Shown piece by piece: positions 50,802-59,630 of a DNA stretch of 64,000 nt. Under the pieces are notes generated by a model. It was given only the letters and a program-made list of their open reading frames with translations. It made no database searches and was not told the DNA's origin. This stretch comes from Acetobacterium sp965140355 (lineage in GTDB: Bacteria; Bacillota; Clostridia; Eubacteriales; Eubacteriaceae), in NCBI GenBank assembly GCA_965140355.1, contig OZ223194.1, forward strand, positions 1,488,001-1,552,000, read 5' to 3'. The translations under genes were made by a program, and so were the position numbers. Numbering within the stretch: position 1 is the stretch's first letter; each line of letters begins with the position of its first letter.

Positions 50802-52553
50802 ATGAAAATTGTTATTGGAGAAGGAAGCTGTGGGATTGCGGCAGGAGCCAATAAAGTTAGAAAAGCCTTTGAAGAAATAATTTCGATAAAAGGACTGGAT
50901 ATTTCCATTAATAAAACTGGTTGCATTGGCACCTGTTATCTTGAACCCATCGTAGATGTATTTGATGATAATGGGGAAAAAGCAACCTTTGTTAATGTTA
51001 CCGTTGATAATGTAAAAGAAATTGTTGATGAACATATATTAGGTAAGCGAGCACTTGAGAATTTACAGATCTCTGATGCCGATAGTGCCATGATTGAAAA
51101 ACAAAAACGGATCGTACTGAAAAACTCAGGGATCATTAATCCTGAGAAAATCGAAGATTATATCGCAGCTGATGGTTATCAGGCTGCTAAAAAATGTCTG
51201 ACCGAATTAACACCTAAAGAGATCATTGAAACTGTTAAAACTGCGGGACTGAAAGGGCGCGGCGGTGCTGGCTTTCCAACTTGGTTTAAGTGGGATGCGG
51301 CAGCTAAGTCTCCCGGAGAAGTAAAATACATGGTCTGTAATGCTGATGAGGGCGATCCTGGGGCATTTATGGATCGAAGTGTGCTTGAGAGTGATCCTCA
51401 TGCCTTGATTGAAGGGATGATTATTGGCGCCCGTGCTATCGGTGCCAACGAAGGTGTTGTTTATGTGCGAGCAGAATATCCACTGGCGATTATTCGACTT
51501 CAGCGAGCCATTGATCAAGCTCGCGAACAAGGGTTTTTAGGTGAAAATATTTTTGCAAGTGGATTTGATTTTGATTTGCGAATTAAGGCCGGTGCCGGAG
51601 CCTTTGTTTGCGGTGAAGAAACGGCTCTTATCGCTTCATTAGAAGGGGAACGGGGGATGCCGCGGTTAAAACCACCATTTCCAGCACAAAAAGGGTATTG
51701 GAACAAACCAACCAATATTAATAATGTTGAAACTTTTGCCAATGTGCCCTGGATTTTCAGAAACGGTGGTGAAGCTTACGGCGATATTGGAACCCACGAC
51801 AGTAAAGGAACAAAGGTATTTGCACTTACAGGAAAGATTGCTCATGGCGGTTTGGTAGAAATCCCCATGGGTTTGAAATTACGGGATGTTATTTATGAAA
51901 TTGGCGGCGGTATCAAAAATAATAAAGCGTTTAAAGCAGTACAAATGGGTGGCCCATCAGGAGGATGTATTCCGGCGGCACTATTGGATACTGAAATTGA
52001 TTATGCCGAAATTACTAAAACTGGTGCTATAATGGGGTCCGGCGGAATGGTGGTTATGGATGAAACCACATGTATGGTTGATATGGCCCGTTTCTTTTTG
52101 GATTTCACGTGTAAAGAATCTTGTGGTAAATGTACATATTGTCGTGTTGGTACGATGCGTATGCTTGAAATTCTTAACCGGATCACTCAAGGTGAAGGTG
52201 TTGATGGCGACATTGAGCTATTAGAGGAACTTTGTAATAAAATTAAAGAGGGTTCGATGTGTGGTTTGGGACAAACGGCCCCAAATCCTGTATTAACGAC
52301 AATTAGATATTTTAGAAACGAATATGAAGATCATATTTATAATAAAAAATGCACTGCCAAAAGCTGTAAACCACTGTTAAGCTATTCCATCAGCGAAGAA
52401 AATTGTGTCGGTTGTGGGGCATGTAAGAAGCAATGTCCGGTCGGAGCCATTGAAGGTGAAAAGAAAAAACTTCATGAAATTGATAACGATAAGTGTATAA
52501 AATGCGGAAAATGTTTTTCGGTATGTAGATTCAATGCCGTATTAATAGATTAG
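50802..52553 (+). CDS. NuoF/HydB-like NADH-binding subunit
   Basis: This 583-residue flavoprotein has an N-terminal thioredoxin-like [2Fe-2S] domain (C-x-G-x2 pattern around residues 9 and 46-50). The FMN/NADH-binding core has GLKGRGGAGFPTWFKWDAA near 148-166 and CNADEGDPGAF near 182-192. A SLBB domain follows, then the [4Fe-4S] site ESCGKCTYCRVGTMRM near 440-455. The C-terminus carries two ferredoxin motifs (CVGCGACKKQCPVG and CIKCGKCFSVCRF). This layout is shared by HydB of bifurcating hydrogenases, HndC and StnB. It is expected to accept electrons from or pass them to NAD(H). Confidence 0.93.
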   Translation: MKIVIGEGSCGIAAGANKVRKAFEEIISIKGLDISINKTGCIGTCYLEPIVDVFDDNGEKATFVNVTVDNVKEIVDEHILGKRALENLQISDADSAMIEKQKRIVLKNSGIINPEKIEDYIAADGYQAAKKCLTELTPKEIIETVKTAGLKGRGGAGFPTWFKWDAAAKSPGEVKYMVCNADEGDPGAFMDRSVLESDPHALIEGMIIGARAIGANEGVVYVRAEYPLAIIRLQRAIDQAREQGFLGENIFASGFDFDLRIKAGAGAFVCGEETALIASLEGERGMPRLKPPFPAQKGYWNKPTNINNVETFANVPWIFRNGGEAYGDIGTHDSKGTKVFALTGKIAHGGLVEIPMGLKLRDVIYEIGGGIKNNKAFKAVQMGGPSGGCIPAALLDTEIDYAEITKTGAIMGSGGMVVMDETTCMVDMARFFLDFTCKESCGKCTYCRVGTMRMLEILNRITQGEGVDGDIELLEELCNKIKEGSMCGLGQTAPNPVLTTIRYFRNEYEDHIYNKKCTAKSCKPLLSYSISEENCVGCGACKKQCPVGAIEGEKKKLHEIDNDKCIKCGKCFSVCRFNAVLID

Positions 52554-52567
52554 AAAGGAGTGGGAAA

Positions 52568-55500
52568 ATGAAAAAATTCAAATTAAATATTGATGGAAAA
52601 GAAGTCACCGGTTTTCAGGGACAAACGATTTTAGAAATTGCCCGGGAAAATAACATTGAAATTCCCACACTTTGTTATGATGAACGTCTGGAAATTTTTG
52701 GTTCCTGCGGGTTGTGTATGGTAGAAGTGGTCGGAATTCCCAAAATCCTTAAGGCTTGTGCCACCGAAATTTCACCGAACATGGTGATTAAGACAAAAAC
52801 CGAACGTGTCATCGAATCCCGAAAAACCAATCTGGAATTACTGCTTTCTAAACATATTGGGGATTGTGTGGCACCCTGTAAACAGGCCTGCCCAGGAACC
52901 ACGGACTGTCAGGGTTATGTGGGACTGATTGCCAATGGTGAGTTTGCCGAAGCCCTGAAATTAATTAAAGAGCAATTACCATTACCGGGATCTATCGGTC
53001 GGGTCTGTCCACATCCCTGTGAAACCGCTTGTCGCCGTGGTGAAGTGGAAGAACCCATTTCAATAGCCTGGCTCAAGCGTTTTGCCGCAGATTTTGATTT
53101 AACCCATGATCAATTCATTCCAGCCATTAAAAAATCAACCGGAAAATCTGTTGGCATCGTTGGTGGGGGTCCTGGTGGTCTGACAGCGGCTTATTATCTC
53201 ATTCAATCTGGACATGCCGTGACCATTTATGACGCCATGCCGAAAATGGGAGGAATGCTACGATATGGGATACCGGAATATCGGTTACCTAAAAAAATTG
53301 TTGATGAAGAAGTTGCTACCATTAAAAAGATGGGCGTTGGGTTTAATAACAATATGCGTGTTGGGAAAGATATTCCCTTAGACACCATTCGTAAAAATCA
53401 CGATGCGGTTTTTGTAGCACTAGGTGCATGGACCAGTTCGGGATTACGGTGCGAAGGGATTGATGCGAAAGGCGTCATTGGTGGGATTGAACTACTGCGA
53501 CAGGTTGCCAACAATGAACCCATTGTGTTAGGCCAAAAGGTTGCTATTGTTGGGGGTGGAAATACTGCTATGGATGCCTGTCGGACAGCCCTTCGGTTGG
53601 GTGCGACGGAAGTATACAATATTTATCGACGAACCATTGCTGAAATGCCAGCCGAAGAAATAGAAATTACGGAAGCACAGGAAGAAGGGGTGATCTTTAA
53701 AAATCTGGCGAATCCCATTGAAGTCATCAAAGGTGACGATGGACAGGTGGTTCAAGTTCGTCTCCAGAAAATGGAATTGGGTGAACCTGATGCTAGTGGC
53801 CGCCGTCGTCCGGTTGCCATTGAAGGGGCGGAAGAAATCATCGACATTGATACGCTTATTTTAGCGATTGGTCAAGGGATTAATCCAGAAGGTTTAACCG
53901 ACTTGACCTTGACTAAATTTAACACGATTGCAGCAGATGAACAAACATTTAGAACCAACTTAGATGGCGTTTTTGCAGCGGGTGACTGTATTAATGACGG
54001 GGCTTCCATTGCAATTAGGGCCATTGGTGATGCTAAAAAAGCAGTTGCTTATATCGAAGGTTACTTGGCTGGTGAAGCGGTTTGTTATCATGAACCATAT
54101 TATGTCACCAGAGAATCAGCGGATCCCGATTACCTGGAAAGTATTAAAAAGAATAAACGGCCATCGATGAGCCATCTTAGTGCAAATGACAGAAATGACA
54201 ATTTTTCCGAAGTTGTCAAGGGATATACGGTGGAACAGGCTGTAGTAGAAGCTAATCGTTGTTTGGAGTGTGGCTGTCAGGATTATTTCGAGTGCAAACT
54301 TGTGTCTTATGCAAACACTTATAATGTAAAACCAGATCGCTTTAGTGGAAACAAGCCTGTTTCGAAGATTCAGGATGATCACCCATTTGTAATCCGAGAT
54401 AATAATAAATGCATTAATTGCGGTTTGTGTGTGCGCGTCTGTGAGGAGATTTCTGGAGTTTCGGCGCTTGGTTTGGTTGATCGCGGCTTTGAAACCACGG
54501 TTGAACCAGCTTTAAAACAATCACTGGCGGAAACCGGATGTGTGAGTTGTGGATTGTGTATCAGTGTCTGTCCGACCGGAGCTTTAAAGGAAGGTTTGAC
54601 GGGCGTTAAACAAGTACCATTTGATACAAAGAAAACATTAAGTACTTGTGGTTATTGTTCAGCCGGTTGCCAGACGATTATTGAATCTATGGGAGATACC
54701 ATTATTAAAGCGGTTCCGCAATCAAATCATACCCAATTGAATCAGGGCGTAATGTGTGGTCGGGGTCGCTTTGGAACCAATCTTGTGCAGTCGGATGACC
54801 GATTGATGACGCCGCTAATTCGCAATAAACAGGGGGAGCTTGAGGAAGCCAGTTGGTACGATGCTTTCGTTACTATTGCTAAAAAATCCCAGAGTATTTC
54901 AGCTCGTTATGGGATAAAGGCGCTAAAAATAGGGATCGCTCCTAAATATACGAATGAAGAAATATTCACGATGACTCAGCTTGCTAAAGTTCTGCGAGCC
55001 GATACCTTCAGCTTTAGTAATGTGATTAAAGGTGAAGCGGAGGTTCTTGATGGGGACTATCAGTTACATGACTTGAATGAGTTGTTATCAGCAGATGTAA
55101 TTCTGATATTAGGAATGCAGCGGGAAGATAATCCGATTGTCCAATATAAAATAAGCCAAGCTGCAAAAAATGGCGCTAAAATATTTGCTGTTAATCATGT
55201 AAAAAGTGGTTTTGACAAAATCGGTGATGAATTCGTTATTGATCGTAAAGAATTGGCGTTTTTGGGAAAAATCACACGATATGTACTGGAAAAAGGAAAT
55301 TTCAATACTCAGGTTAAGAATCAAGATGAGTTGAAAAAATCATTAGAAAAACTTGAGGTTTCTCTGGAAGCGGAATGTATCGGGGCTGCTCTGATCAAAG
55401 CGAAAAATCCCGTGGTTGTATTAAGTGATAATGAGGTGACTTTAGAAACCGCAACTTTGGCTGGAAATATAATTGGACTTTTAGGAAAAGGCAATAATAA

Positions 55501-56074
55501 GCGAAGTGGTATTTTACGTGTAGCTGGAAAAAATAACAGCGTTGGGTTAAATACTTTAGGGGTTGTGAAGACGGCGGCTACACTTGAAAATGCAAAAGGA
55601 TTACTTCTTTTTGGTGAAGATACAAAAGCCGATTTAAGCGGATATGAATTTCTGATGGTACAGGATACGCACTTAACTAAGACCGCTGTCGTCGCTGATG
55701 TTGTATTGCCGGCACTGGCATTTCCAGAAGTCAAGGGGACGTTTGTCAATACCGAAGGACGCTTATTAAATGTAGCAAAAGCTGTTGAAGGACCATTTGG
55801 AGTTACTAATATTGATATGATCCAAGGCATTATAGAAATTCTTTCACAAGATCTAGAGTCTATCTGTCCAGACCAGATTCTAAAAACTATCGGCGTAGTT
55901 AATCCTGCGTTTAAAAATGTTGACAAGGGTGAAATGCTTAAGGTTACACTGAATGAAAACATTACAGTTAATTTGAAACCATATGTTGAAGGTAGTATTT
56001 TTACCGAGATACCAATTACCGATTATCTGATGAATGAAATTCACTGCGAATTGACAAAGGTGACTAAGAAATAA
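52568..56074 (+). CDS. Fused NuoG-like/GltD-like iron-sulfur flavoprotein (StnC-like)
   Basis: This 1168-residue multidomain protein has an N-terminal [2Fe-2S] domain (CGLCMVEV near residue 48). A GltD/NfnB-type FAD and NAD(P)H module runs from about 100 to 510 (GIVGGGPGGLTAAYYL near 198, then VAIVGGGNTAMDACRTAL near 322, then VFAAGDCINDGAS near 465). Two [4Fe-4S] ferredoxin motifs follow near 615-680, then a NuoG/formate-dehydrogenase-like [4Fe-4S] plus shortened molybdopterin-fold region from about 695. No selenocysteine/cysteine formate site or H-cluster motif is seen. With NuoE and NuoF it resembles the Sporomusa-type electron-bifurcating transhydrogenase StnABC, linking NADH, NADPH and ferredoxin. 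Confidence 0.85.
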   Translation: MKKFKLNIDGKEVTGFQGQTILEIARENNIEIPTLCYDERLEIFGSCGLCMVEVVGIPKILKACATEISPNMVIKTKTERVIESRKTNLELLLSKHIGDCVAPCKQACPGTTDCQGYVGLIANGEFAEALKLIKEQLPLPGSIGRVCPHPCETACRRGEVEEPISIAWLKRFAADFDLTHDQFIPAIKKSTGKSVGIVGGGPGGLTAAYYLIQSGHAVTIYDAMPKMGGMLRYGIPEYRLPKKIVDEEVATIKKMGVGFNNNMRVGKDIPLDTIRKNHDAVFVALGAWTSSGLRCEGIDAKGVIGGIELLRQVANNEPIVLGQKVAIVGGGNTAMDACRTALRLGATEVYNIYRRTIAEMPAEEIEITEAQEEGVIFKNLANPIEVIKGDDGQVVQVRLQKMELGEPDASGRRRPVAIEGAEEIIDIDTLILAIGQGINPEGLTDLTLTKFNTIAADEQTFRTNLDGVFAAGDCINDGASIAIRAIGDAKKAVAYIEGYLAGEAVCYHEPYYVTRESADPDYLESIKKNKRPSMSHLSANDRNDNFSEVVKGYTVEQAVVEANRCLECGCQDYFECKLVSYANTYNVKPDRFSGNKPVSKIQDDHPFVIRDNNKCINCGLCVRVCEEISGVSALGLVDRGFETTVEPALKQSLAETGCVSCGLCISVCPTGALKEGLTGVKQVPFDTKKTLSTCGYCSAGCQTIIESMGDTIIKAVPQSNHTQLNQGVMCGRGRFGTNLVQSDDRLMTPLIRNKQGELEEASWYDAFVTIAKKSQSISARYGIKALKIGIAPKYTNEEIFTMTQLAKVLRADTFSFSNVIKGEAEVLDGDYQLHDLNELLSADVILILGMQREDNPIVQYKISQAAKNGAKIFAVNHVKSGFDKIGDEFVIDRKELAFLGKITRYVLEKGNFNTQVKNQDELKKSLEKLEVSLEAECIGAALIKAKNPVVVLSDNEVTLETATLAGNIIGLLGKGNNKRSGILRVAGKNNSVGLNTLGVVKTAATLENAKGLLLFGEDTKADLSGYEFLMVQDTHLTKTAVVADVVLPALAFPEVKGTFVNTEGRLLNVAKAVEGPFGVTNIDMIQGIIEILSQDLESICPDQILKTIGVVNPAFKNVDKGEMLKVTLNENITVNLKPYVEGSIFTEIPITDYLMNEIHCELTKVTKK

Positions 56075-56534
56075 AATAAATCAATCAGTTTAAAAGTTAT
56101 CACATTTTCTGTGGTGGCTTTTAAACTAAATGAATATCCAAGATTTTTTAGTTTCGATAATATTTACAACTTCGGCGATATTTGCGATGAAAAGGATGTA
56201 TACATAGTAGATGTTATTTTTGTTTAAATGTATACCTTGTGGAGTGGTTTAAATTTAGATGCAAAGAAAATGTATAAATACTTTAATTCTCTGGATACTG
56301 ATTTTTGGTATAGAAATTGAATTAAGTAGTTTTGTATAATTGATTATAGTATGTATGAAAAACTCATAATTCATAAAAACTAGCATAAAATTATTTTTGG
56401 TATGGTGTTGAATGGTGGAACAAGTACGTCACTGTGTTGTTTAAAACTGGCTTCATTAGTACATAAGTACATGAAGTATACAGTAATTATGTAATCGTCT
56501 AAATAATGTAAATAAGAAAGGATTGAAGCTATAA
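56075..56534. other. 460-bp gap without a gene
   Basis: The gap starts with a hairpin (56087-56127) that probably ends the upstream operon. The rest is AT-rich, with a TATAAT-like box near 56333-56340, about 200 bp before the next gene. No ORF with a ribosome site is recognised. Confidence 0.45.
56087..56127 (+). terminator. Hairpin after the electron-transfer operon
   Basis: AGTTTAAAAGTTATCAC pairs with GTGGTGGCTTTTAAACT through wobble pairs. It has no long T-run, so termination is likely but not certain. Confidence 0.55.
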
Positions 56535-58004
56535 ATGCAGAGTTACATTAACAATGAAATTATTGATAAGGATTCTTGTAAAAATAATAAAATGTTCTGT
56601 GACCAATTCAATGATATAGTAGCCAAAAATAGTGATAAGGTAGCCATCATATCAAAAGATAAAATGATCACTTACAAAAAGTTAGATGAGCAATCAACGT
56701 TAGTTGCACAATGTTTAGGAGGGCAGGGAGTTGTACCGGAGGAAATCGTAGCAATAAAAACGGGGCGGACAATCAATTCCATTATTGTGATGATTGGGGT
56801 CTTAAAAGCGGGTGCTGCTTTTGTGTTTTTAGATACCTATAATCCTGCGGAAAGATTAGAATATATCATAAAAGATTGTAGAGTTGTTTTAACAATCGAC
56901 GACTATTTTATGGAAAATTTGGAAGCTATGAAGCATTGTGAGCCAAAACCGTATCGACCTGAAAATTTGGCTGCAATAATTTACACATCAGGATCAACCG
57001 GTAATCCCAAAGGGATCATGATTGAACAAAAAAATATAGCAGCCCTAATCGCTAGCTATAAAGAGCTAGATATGTGTCAGGACGATGTTTTCGGGGTTTT
57101 TCCAAATTTCTGCTTTGTAGCTGCATTTAATGATATCTTTACGACGTTGTCAATTGGTGCCACGATTGATATTGTACCTTCTGAAATACGAAAAAAGATT
57201 AAATTACTAGCTGAATATTATATTAACAATAAAATAACGATCACTTATTTACCGCCGCACATGGCCGCTAAATATATGAATTTAGATGAGGATAATAATA
57301 TTCTTAAAACTTTGCTTGTCAGCAGTGAGGCTTCGCACAATCTTTCGCAGAGACATTATAAAATATTTAACATTTATGCATCTTCAGAGTTGTGTAGTTA
57401 TGTTTCAAAGTATTTAATAATGGAATCTCAAACATCATATCCGATCGGGAAAATTAAAAAATCGTTAAAATATTATATTCTTGATGAAAATAATATAGAA
57501 GTTAAAGATGGCGAAATAGGAGAGTTATGTATTTCAGGATCGCAAGTTTCAAGAGGTTATTTAAATAACCCGAAAAAAACAGCAGAACAGTATATTGAAA
57601 ATCCGTTTACGCAAGAAGAACAATATAAGATTTTGTATAAAACAGGAGATTTGGTTAAAAAAAATCAGGATGGTAATCTTAAATATATTTGTCGCAAAGA
57701 CTGGATGTTAAAAATAAGAGGATATCGAGTGGAACCCAGTGAAGTTGAATTGTGTATGTTAAAGTACCCGGGAATAACTGAAGTAGCCGTTACTGCATAC
57801 CGAGATGATGGTGGTACAAATATTTTATGCGGGTATTTTACGGCGATGGATGAAATAGCGCCGGAAAAAATTAAAACATTTTTGAAGCAGCATTTACCTT
57901 GTTATATGGTACCGCGGATAATGAAGCAACTAAACGAATTCCCACGCAATAAAAACAACAAAATAGATAGAAATGCGTTGTCAATAATAGAAGCGTCTTT
58001 TTAA
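56535..58004 (+). CDS. Stand-alone adenylation enzyme (AMP-forming ligase, NRPS A-domain-like)
   Basis: This 489-residue adenylate-forming enzyme resembles an NRPS adenylation domain without carrier or condensation domains. The phosphate loop IIYTSGSTGNPKGIM is near residues 147-161. The A7/A8 region has YKTGDLVKKNQDGN and CRKDWMLKIRGYRVEPSEVE near 386, with cysteine in place of the usual glycine of GRxD. The end shows NNKIDRNAL with the catalytic lysine. It would make an acyl- or aminoacyl-AMP and then a thioester. The acceptor (CoA or a carrier protein) is not clear and no PCP gene is nearby. It may activate the substrate of the local pathway. Confidence 0.8.
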   Translation: MQSYINNEIIDKDSCKNNKMFCDQFNDIVAKNSDKVAIISKDKMITYKKLDEQSTLVAQCLGGQGVVPEEIVAIKTGRTINSIIVMIGVLKAGAAFVFLDTYNPAERLEYIIKDCRVVLTIDDYFMENLEAMKHCEPKPYRPENLAAIIYTSGSTGNPKGIMIEQKNIAALIASYKELDMCQDDVFGVFPNFCFVAAFNDIFTTLSIGATIDIVPSEIRKKIKLLAEYYINNKITITYLPPHMAAKYMNLDEDNNILKTLLVSSEASHNLSQRHYKIFNIYASSELCSYVSKYLIMESQTSYPIGKIKKSLKYYILDENNIEVKDGEIGELCISGSQVSRGYLNNPKKTAEQYIENPFTQEEQYKILYKTGDLVKKNQDGNLKYICRKDWMLKIRGYRVEPSEVELCMLKYPGITEVAVTAYRDDGGTNILCGYFTAMDEIAPEKIKTFLKQHLPCYMVPRIMKQLNEFPRNKNNKIDRNALSIIEASF

Positions 58005-58096
58005 TCAGTAAACAGAATACAGCAGACAAGCACGAGAGTTTATTAAACTAGTTAAAAATTCCAGCAAAACAAATTGATATAAAGTAGTGACGTTAT

Positions 58097-58204
58097 ATGG
58101 ACGATTTTATTCATCCGTTTGATCGGTGGATAAGAGAACCATCTAATGATTTGTGTAGTTGTACGATAGAGTTTATGAACTTTGAAAAGGAAAATACGTT
58201 ATGA
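58097..58204 (+). CDS. Possible small ORF, unknown
   Basis: A 35-residue ATG-started frame (beginning MDDFIHPFDRWIREP) lies in the 245-bp gap between the adenylation enzyme and the MFS gene. The composition looks protein-like, but there is no good ribosome site and no recognised family. It could be a remnant. Confidence 0.2.
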   Translation: MDDFIHPFDRWIREPSNDLCSCTIEFMNFEKENTL

Positions 58205-58249
58205 TTTCTAGCGACACTAAATTAGAATAAAAATTAGAAGGAGATTTAT

Positions 58250-59434
58250 ATGGATGCTCGGGAAAAAAGAGGTAATAAAATTGGCGTAGTGGCCGGCTCA
58301 CTGATGTTAATGTGCTCATTAACGATATCTGCTTTATTAGGAGAAATGACAGCAGTTTATCCTAATGTAAGTATTGATAAAATTCAATTGGTATTAACGA
58401 TTCCCAATCTTATTGGAATGTTATTTGCATTTGCGGCAGGACCGCTGACAGCAAAGTTTGCAAAAAAAAATCTATTGTTAGCGGGTATGATTTTAGGACT
58501 GGCTGGAGGATGTATTGCATATTTCTTTGGTTCAGTAAGCTTAAACTTTTTGTATATTTCGAGTGCGTTTATCGGTATTAACCAGGGAATGAATGGAGCT
58601 TTAACAAAAGCGATTATTCCAGATTTTCTAGATGGACAGGAACGCGATAATATGATGGGTTATCAAGCATCATCATCAACTGCAGGTAGTGTTATTTTAA
58701 CATTTGTTGCAGGCATACTTGCGGGTATTTATTGGCAAAACTCTTATCTGGTATTTTTAGGGTTTGTTCCAGCAATCATCATTGTAGCAAAGTATATAAC
58801 ATTAATACCGCCAGCTCAAAAAAGTGTTAAAGTAGGACCAAAAGAAAAGCTTAACGGAGCAGTATTGTTTACCGCTGGTACTATATTTTTAACATTTATG
58901 TTCTTATTTACGTATCAGGCAAATATATCATTGTTCATTAAATCATCCGGATTAGGTGATGTGACGACAGCGGGTTATGCAAATACAACTTTTGTTGTGG
59001 CGGCAATGTTGACAGGGATTGTCTTTGGAAAATTCAGATCTAAATTAAAATTCAAAACAATGCAAGTTGGGATTGGTCTTTGTGCATTAGGTTTTTTGAG
59101 CATTCAAATATTTGGAAATCTTCCATCAGCATTTTTTGCGGCATTTTGCACTGGGACAGCACAGGGTTTTGTCATTCCAAGTGCGATGTTGGCAATCTGC
59201 GATTATACTACTAGTCAGTCCAGATCAAATGGAATTGCAATCACGATGGGAGTACTGAATTTTGGAATGTTTATTTCTCCAATAATAATGAATCCAATAG
59301 CTAATGCATTAGTTGCTGGAGATTTGGGCTCAAAGTTTATGATTGCGGGAATTGGTCTCATCGTTGTACTTGTTGGTCATACTCTTTTATCGCCAATGTT
59401 TTATAAAAAAGAAAATTTAGGACAGCTTTCATAA
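58250..59434 (+). CDS. Major facilitator superfamily transporter
   Basis: This 394-residue membrane protein has about twelve hydrophobic helices in two halves of six and a short cytoplasmic loop near residues 190-200 (PPAQKSVKVGPKEKLNG), the MFS layout. FAFAAGPLTAKFAKKNLLLAGM near residues 64-85 corresponds to the loop 2-3 region. The substrate cannot be predicted. Its place in the island, with ligase and dehydrogenase genes on the same strand, suggests uptake or export of the pathway acid. The ribosome site AGAAGGAGA is good. Confidence 0.88.
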   Translation: MDAREKRGNKIGVVAGSLMLMCSLTISALLGEMTAVYPNVSIDKIQLVLTIPNLIGMLFAFAAGPLTAKFAKKNLLLAGMILGLAGGCIAYFFGSVSLNFLYISSAFIGINQGMNGALTKAIIPDFLDGQERDNMMGYQASSSTAGSVILTFVAGILAGIYWQNSYLVFLGFVPAIIIVAKYITLIPPAQKSVKVGPKEKLNGAVLFTAGTIFLTFMFLFTYQANISLFIKSSGLGDVTTAGYANTTFVVAAMLTGIVFGKFRSKLKFKTMQVGIGLCALGFLSIQIFGNLPSAFFAAFCTGTAQGFVIPSAMLAICDYTTSQSRSNGIAITMGVLNFGMFISPIIMNPIANALVAGDLGSKFMIAGIGLIVVLVGHTLLSPMFYKKENLGQLS

Positions 59435-59630
59435 ATTAATCAGGATTAGCAAAATACCGATCTGAACATTTAAAACCAAATGAATTCAGCAAGGCATAAT
59501 ATAAAATCGATTAAGCGTTACAATTCATAACTAATCCAGTTGTGAATTGTAGCGAAATTAGAAAGTGGTGATAAAAAATACTGTAACAGGTTTATTTTTA
59601 TTTGGCAGAAAAACTTGAAGGAGAAGATAA

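Noticed and set aside
55321..55962. A 213-codon minus-strand frame
   Set aside because: It lies wholly inside the large iron-sulfur flavoprotein gene, has a low-complexity Ser/Thr/Phe composition and no recognised family. It is a shadow frame.
52568..56074. Formate dehydrogenase or glutamate synthase annotation for the 1168-residue protein
   Set aside because: There is no formate-site Cys/Sec motif or complete molybdopterin domain, and the GltD-like part has no glutamate synthase large subunit. The NuoE/NuoF neighbours fit a Stn-type complex better.
27897..59434. A bile-acid 7-dehydroxylation (bai) operon
   Set aside because: There are BaiF-like and SDR genes and an MFS transporter, but no BaiE, BaiCD or BaiH homologue was seen.
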